This document shows, piece by piece, positions 57,801 to 64,000 of a stretch of 64,000 nt of DNA. The notes under the pieces are model-generated. The model was not told the origin of the DNA, ran no database searches, and worked only from the letters and a program-made list of their open reading frames with translations. The stretch lies in assembly GCA_022497145.1 (NCBI GenBank), contig MU385860.1, forward strand, positions 186,001 through 250,000, in the 5' to 3' direction. Every line of letters starts with the position of its first letter. Positions within the stretch are counted from its first letter, which is position 1. The stretch comes from Rostrohypoxylon terebratum (taxonomy: Eukaryota; Ascomycota; Sordariomycetes; Xylariales; Hypoxylaceae). The position numbers and the translations under genes were made by a program.

Positions 57801-60800
57801 AAAGATCTCACTTAATATGGGGTAATGTAAGGTTGTACGCGACCCGACCGTTCGGGAAAGGAGGGGGGGTTTTGTGTGTGATCTAGAGATCTGATTGACG
57901 GGAAACCTGTCAAACTGGGTGACGTTTCCCTCCACCTGTTTGTTGGCTAGCTGATCCCATGGGGAACGAGTTTGATACATATTAGACCGCAGTGTTTGTT
58001 CACGCCAGTCCCGGTTCCGGTCAGGGCGAACAGAAAGGCGGCCACCCTCATCCAACCGTTAGAGCTCGCAACAACTCAAGGGATACCCCTAGAACGAATA
58101 ATACATGCACCTACGTAGGTAGGGATGTACGAACTGATCTTGCATATTCTACGGTCGATGATCGGTGGACGATGAGACCCAGGCTTCGGTACACACAAAT
58201 TACGTATGTCTGAGAATGAAATAATGCCTACGGTAAAAGTAAAAACGTTCCGATTAACGAGATTCGGTCTTGCATGATCCCGTTCTGCCAGATCTGAAGC
58301 TATTGGCTTTAGTCTGGTTTTGAGAATCGAGGAGTAAGACGAACTTCGATATCACAAGAGACCTGTCATAATGATATGTCGCAAATTTGTCCGAGGTCGA
58401 TCTCTGTTCGCAAAAGACCTTCTCCTTGCCACGTCTTACGTCGACTCATCCGATGTTGCTAGTTGCTTGTGTGTTGAGTAAACAGACATTCAGATCACAG
58501 ATTTTTTTTTGTAAATTTCAAGAAGTGTGTGTGGTAGGTATAGAAGAATCAAATCCATCGTTTCAAAGTATCATGCCGGCGCTGTGTAGCTATCGTGTCT
58601 CTGTGTAGTGTACAGTCTAAACAGGGGGTATCTATCAACCTGGATCCAGCCCAGCGCGCGCCCAGTATGGCTTAACAACCCTCAACAGAACAAATGTGTA
58701 ATGTGCCCAGAGCATCCCTTCAGGTGCTGCCCAATACACTGTACAAGTTTCCGAACAGACGAGTTCCAAAATCCGATCAGAGTACAATATCGACACCATG
58801 GTTCTAGCGAGTCTCTGCGGAAGACTGCTGGACCAGGTGAACGAAGAGAACAAAGGAAATGTGTGAATAACCCAGAAATCTATATGCAAAGCCGCTCTTT
58901 TCCATCTCGAAACCCAAAACTTTTGTAGTCCATCCCAGATCCTTTTTTAATATTACCCTCAACATCAACCATATGTTACTTGACCCGTTTGACTCCGAAA
59001 GATATTAAAGTAAATATTCGAAAAAGTCAAGTGAGAAGCGTTTCGTCGGCGGGGGTTTCAGGGTAACAATGCGTCTCCAAGACACAAGGGATGAGTTTAG
59101 TAATCGGCTGATGCAGGACGAAGGCCCTGGTTTCATCGGTCCGAGCCAGCCAGACTCAACGTCCGGCCGAGGAACAAGCGATTGTCCCCAAATACTCGAG
59201 AGGCCGTCCATCTTGTGATCGTAATCGAGTCTTGTATGATGCAAAATTGCAGAAGAAACCGTAGCATCCGACAATAAGCCCCGCGAAATCCGAAAAATTC
59301 ATGAGAGCCCAATTCCCCGTCTAAATGTAACGCCGCTGACAGTTAAAAATACTGAAAGATGTCGCATGTGAAACCGTACTGATGCTCCGTCTCCCTTACT
59401 AATGGGGAAGTAGAGTGGCGGCGAGCCGAGGGTGTAGTGAATAGGAATGCAAAATATTAAAAAGGATGTATCGGAATGCGTCGGTTATAGCGTATTTGCT
59501 AAGGCGCGCAAAGATGGTGTACAAGTCGAAGAGGAATGATTAAAACGGTCGTAACATGAATCGCAGGCTCGGATTATCGCTCGTGCTCATTGCCCGTAAA
59601 TGGCAATAGCGGTAAATATTGAGAATTACAGCGGATGTTGGCAATGTTGATGAAGAGCCAGAGTGATAACCGCGTAATTGCAGTTTCGTATCGCAAATCC
59701 CCGAAATAAGGGAATTTATCGAGGCTTGGGCCTTGGGGGAGGCTTGGGCACTCCAGTTGTGTCATATGCTCCGCGTCCCATGTTGGCCATTGTGAATTCA
59801 CCGGCAATCATGCTGAGTTTGAAATCTTGCGTAAAAAGCTGTGAGAGAATGAAAGTCAGCCCATGCTCATGCGATACCAATGGCATATATATAGACGCGA
59901 CTAAGTACTTATGTACCAGGTCCATCATCGCCGCCGTGGCTGGCGATAGGTCGCATCAACCATTTTGCGCAGTCCAAGGCGGCAGAAAATAGAAGCCTGC
60001 GGAAGCTGTGGGTGAAATTTGTACATGCAGTCTGACTCACATTTTTAGGCGTCGTTGCGCAACGACGTGGGAAGACCGGATGGCACTGAGATGGTAGGAA
60101 GATACTCGGAAAGGGGATTGGTGTAGGTACTGGGGCGGCGATGCAGCAAGAGCTGGGATCTTGGCCGAATAGCAGGAAACCTTGGGGTTGGCTGAAAAAG
60201 TAGGTAAAGGTACACTACGACTTGCGTGTGGGTTGGATCGCAATTAATATCTGAGGTCAGCACCGAAGCGTCAACGGGATGACGGCAGGATTATATATTG
60301 GTATAGTTCCCAATATAGACGGGCCAGTGTAAGTCTGTCGGCTCGGTATGTTGCAAGCGGGATATTATGATGGAAGCTGAAGCATCCGATGGCTTGTGAA
60401 GCTGAGACAAGCAGAGAAGGTTGCTTAGAAGCCTGGTCCTTTGTGCGGTTTCCTTTGTTGGGGAGCAAAGTCACGCAGGTTTCGGGAGACCAAGGTATTA
60501 TAGGATTTTGTGTCGTCGTGCTATTGTCTTTGTTCCCGGTATAGGGTATAGGGCTCTAGTATGGACTAGAAACAGGGCGTATATGTCAGGTACGCTGCAG
60601 GCTGTTGAGCTGGAAATAATGCTTTCAAGGCTGGACCGTTACAGCACCGCAGGGTGTGGATCGATCGCTAAAGCAGCACAGGGAACGAATAGCGCTGGAA
60701 CAAGTTGTACAAGTTGTAACGGTGCAGGCGCAGGTGTTCGCCGAATTATGTAGGTACGCAGGGTCGTGTTCGGATGGGAACGCGTAGGTCTGAAGGACTC

Positions 60801-62590
60801 CCTTTTATGCTTCTAATATGCGACTCTTCGTGACTGGGTAAAGAAAGTGGGAAGAGGAAATGCGTCAGAGCAGGACAGACAGGAGTTTATTAATGGTACA
60901 AAGAAAGAACTCGGGATGGATAATAGAGGATTTTCGTCTTAAGAAATTTTGGGAACGTGGGAAGGGTCATTTCATCTTATACGTAGCCCGTTCTCAAAGC
61001 TGGGGGTACTACTAGACCTGTGCTGAGAGTGTCAGCCCAAGTACCGTACCTAATTATTATTTTTTTCCCTATTAATTCCTTTTCCAAGGGGAAGGGTCGA
61101 AAATGTGGTTCATTTACCAGTTCCCAAACTCGTGAAGACAGGGGTTAAAATGGTACACGGTACACGGTACTTACTACTAGTACTCTCATACGGAAATGGT
61201 CGACATGGGTCTCTCTCTGACGGCTTCGCCAAGCTACTTGCTTTGTACAGGGGGGGATGGGTTATGGGTATGAGGATGGGATAGGTACAAGTACATCCCG
61301 AAGCTTGTACTTGTCGTACTCTGTCTTTTGACAGGGTGATCTAAGTAACCGGAATCTAGTGCTCGATGTTTCTATCTATTTTGGGTACGGGGAGGGGATA
61401 AGAGAGGTACATTGACGAAAAATAAAATAAAAATAAAAGAAATTGATTACGATAAAATGAAGTAATAGGTAAAAATGAAATCGAGAAAAAAGAAAAGGGC
61501 AAAAAATGAAAAAGGGGAATAAGACCAATGTACATTAGATGACTTGGATCTCCCGGTTACTTGGTGATAATGATCATGTACTATGCTACTTTGTAGTAGT
61601 AGTAATTAAGGCTGTTTCCGACTAGTACATACTACATACTATTAGTATGTATGTAGTAGCTGGGTTGTATTGTTGTAGGCTTGTAGCTGTGTTTCTTTTC
61701 CTCGTCATTCTGAGGTACTACCTCTTTAGGCTTAGAGCAAGCTGGTTCTCGAGATGCCTCCTCGGTTTACAGTAAACAGGGCGAGTCTCATCATGGTTAG
61801 GTACTCGAGTGGACCGGCCAGCGCACACAGAGACCAACTCAATGAAGACATGTTAGGTAGGTAGAGTTGCAGGTCTCTTGGGCCCATCTACATGATGTGT
61901 TCAGTATTCTCTGGATATGGTGTGATCCCTCCGGCCGATGAATCGAATTTGACTGGTCGTACACCTGGTGAGGTATTGGTTACCTGCGGTGTCGAGACGC
62001 AATGGCGTGGAGTCCAGGTTCGACTGACCACTGACACACATTGACATTGACGATGCAACTCGACAATGATAGAATTTGAACAGCAATGCAGACTGGGGGC
62101 CGCGTCCCAAATTCCCAAATTCCCGAATACTTTTTTTTTCTATCACTACTTCTACTACTACGTACATACCTGGTATACATGGTATACATGGTATGTAGAG
62201 TAATACCTAGTAGGAATCTTTTTTTTCTTGACCCAACAGGGAGCTATTGTTCAAGGGAGATCCTCTTATCGTTTGGGATGATTTGCTCCACTCCGGTAAT
62301 ATTCCCCTTACGCTAAACAGGGCTTCAATCTGGCTCTACTTTTTCGAATCTTTCTCGAATGCTTTCTTGCTTTCCTGCTTTTGGCACTAGGAATCGACCC
62401 GGCCGCGAGTCTGGGGTGTGCTTGAAACTTGGCGGGCACTTGAGCCGCGATGGGAAACAATACAATATCAATTTTTTTTGCCTCCGTGGTATGAGTCGAA
62501 TTTTGAAATTAGCCCCAAGCGAGATGCGGTAGGTATTGGACTTATTCAAGTACCGTATCTTATGTATGTATCTTATTATGTATCTTGGTG

Positions 62591-62670
62591 TATTAGTATT
62601 AGTATTAGTATTAGTATTAGTATTAGTATTAGTATTAGTATTAGTATTGGTATTGGTATTGGTATTGGTA
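62591..62670. repeat. Hexanucleotide microsatellite, TATTAG then TATTGG
   Basis: About nine TATTAG units (62591-62646) switch cleanly to four TATTGG units (62647-62670). This encodes an artificial Val-Leu run in one frame, which is not a protein. Confidence 0.9.
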
Positions 62671-62711
62671 TCTTGTCTGATGATGTCTGAGATTGGCCTG
62701 GTTGTTTTTCG

Positions 62712-62768
62712 TTCTATTCGTTTTATTCGTTTTATTCGTTTTATTCGTTTTATTCGTTTTATTCGTTT
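62712..62768. repeat. Nonanucleotide minisatellite, TTTTATTCG
   Basis: About six copies of TTTTATTCG in direct tandem, 40 bases after the hexanucleotide array. Confidence 0.9.
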
Positions 62769-64000
62769 TCATTTTCTTATTAATATTGTTGTTAATTTTT
62801 CCTTTGTTAGAAATTTGTGTGTGGTTCCTCTAAATAGTAGCTGTGCGCATGTAACTCATGTAACTCATGTATGCATGTACTTGCTGTATTATTACATACT
62901 TGATATGTAATAAGTAATATGTCGTTGCAATAGTAATAGCACTCGAGCCGTCACTGGAGCATCAATGCTCGAATGTTTTGTTTTGTGATGTTGTGGTAGG
63001 ACCGGTAGGAGCACATGGCATCTTGCATTTAACTTTTATTTTAAAAGGCTTGGGATACATTTAACATTTAACATTTAACACCCATGATATTAACTTTTAG
63101 GTGAGGAGGACATGGACCCTTTTCTTTCTGCGGTGTAACGCAGCTACGACAATTCAACCCGACTATGGAGAGAGCTAAGGAGGTCTACGCGAATTAGGTA
63201 AGCCTTGTCCGCCGCTACTTTTCCGCTACGTACTTCTGCCGCTACTGCCACTTACTAGGTGCTTGACCTCCACTTGTTACTAAGTTTATGTACGTACATG
63301 AAAGTATGCGTGTACCATGTATGCACGTATGCAATGTAGTGTTAGTTGGCTTTGGCAGGGTTGTTTAAAAAAAGGTGGTCCCCATCTGCCCATCTTCTAA
63401 TCATCATAATCCAATACATTCAATACATTAAAGGTAGTCTGTCTTTTCATTCAGATTATGCACTCGATGTTACCCACAGTAGCCTAAAGACAACGCGGGA
63501 CAACGGGGGAGAACTTGGGTGTTTTTGACGGATTGTCAGCTCCATAAGCGGGTCGGGCGGAACTAGGGGAAGACGGAACGAGCAATAATTTGACAGAATC
63601 TCATCGGAATTTGGAGGACATACAGCCCATACTATGTACAGGGCATACATACAACGTACTCCCCAGTCTCCCATACGTACGCCACGCCTACTAGGTACTA
63701 GGTAGTAGGTAGCAGGCGGTAGGTAGCTGACAACAACAGTACAGTCGAACAATCGAACAGTCGAGCCACAGGGGGCATAGACAGTTCCAGTTGTGATACG
63801 TGCAATTCGCTTCGTTTCCTTGCTATTATCCTTCCGTCTTTTTGTCTATCATTGCGCCGTTGACGTGGGAAATTGACCGGAAAAGAAAAAAAAAACAGAT
63901 ATCATGGGGGCATCCGTGTACTTCACATTGTACGATATTGTACAATGAATTGGCCCACTAACCAATCATTGGTAAGCTGAGCGACGGGAAGGCTGACGAT

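Larger units (their letters stand above)
54812..64000. other. Gene-poor region, about 9.2 kb, rich in simple repeats
   Basis: No frame longer than about 125 codons has credible content, and the 62536-62910 frame is an artefact of microsatellites. Repeats include a GTTCCTGGTC tandem at about 57318-57352, GGTACAC units at about 61152-61170, a TACTACATACTA/TAGTATGTATGTAGTA hairpin at about 61628-61657, GGTATACAT units at about 62171-62190, and the arrays listed separately. T-tracts are common (54925, 55476, 58501, 62125, 62220). A possible small multi-exon gene on the minus strand at 59716-60191 is noted as a finding. The region could be long regulatory DNA for a gene to the right. Confidence 0.5.

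Noticed and set aside
62536..62910. 124-codon frame with repeated Val-Leu and Ile-Arg-Phe units
   Set aside because: It is the translation of two microsatellites, with no credible protein sequence outside them.
1..64000. CRISPR arrays, bacterial operons or phage elements
   Set aside because: The window is eukaryotic nuclear DNA, and no regularly spaced repeats of that type occur.

Overview
The window is nuclear DNA of a filamentous ascomycete (Pezizomycotina), most likely a sordariomycete. The evidence is short 50-180 bp GT-AG introns with CTAAC/CTGAC-type branch points, an intron-containing tRNA-Asp, HET, 2EXR, Zn2Cys6, DUF3533, AA9 and secreted S51 families, and long intergenic stretches full of CCTAGG/TACCTAGGTA motifs. 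No species name can be supported from sequence alone.

Layout. 1-1136: the 5' part of an unrecognised gene that runs off the left edge (-). 1.1-6.3 kb: gene-free. 6.3-8.1 kb: bZIP factor (+). 10.9-12.9 kb: SNG1/DUF3533 membrane protein (+). 14.4-15.9 kb: FAD-dependent DAO-type oxidoreductase (+). 16.4-19.0 kb: CorA-like transporter (-). 20.8-22.3 kb: zinc-finger-like protein (-). 23.3-25.1 kb: maltose-type sugar transporter (-). 26.1-26.7 kb: 2EXR protein (-). 27.4-28.3 kb: secreted cyanophycinase-like S51 peptidase (+). 28.5-28.8 kb: two small foldback elements. 28.9-29.5 kb: a four-helix membrane protein assembled here from three short exons (+). 30.0-31.4 kb: SCP2-type thiolase (-). 32.9-35.5 kb: Zn2Cys6 regulator (-). 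38.2-38.5 kb: relic of an AA9 polysaccharide monooxygenase. 39.3 kb: tRNA-Asp (-). 40.2-40.6 kb: ATX1 copper chaperone (-). 42.1-44.3 kb: RQC1/TCF25 (-). 45.2-46.8 kb: mitochondrial phosphate carrier MIR1 with a small membrane-protein ORF almost touching its 5' end (-). 52.3-54.8 kb: HET-domain protein with an internal tandem repeat (+). 54.8-64 kb: about 9 kb without a supportable protein gene, rich in minisatellites.

There is no obvious biosynthetic cluster. The 30-47 kb part is mostly core housekeeping (lipid thiolysis, copper delivery, ribosome quality control, phosphate import). The rest mixes nutrient uptake, membrane or drug tolerance, and accessory or self-recognition functions.

The most unusual items are the near-zero spacing between the 83-residue ORF and MIR1, the paired foldback elements beside the reconstructed four-helix gene, the AA9 relic, the repeat block in the HET protein, and the in-frame stop in the 2EXR gene. 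All exon joins were worked out by eye from splice signals and reading-phase agreement. None is backed by transcript data or a database search.
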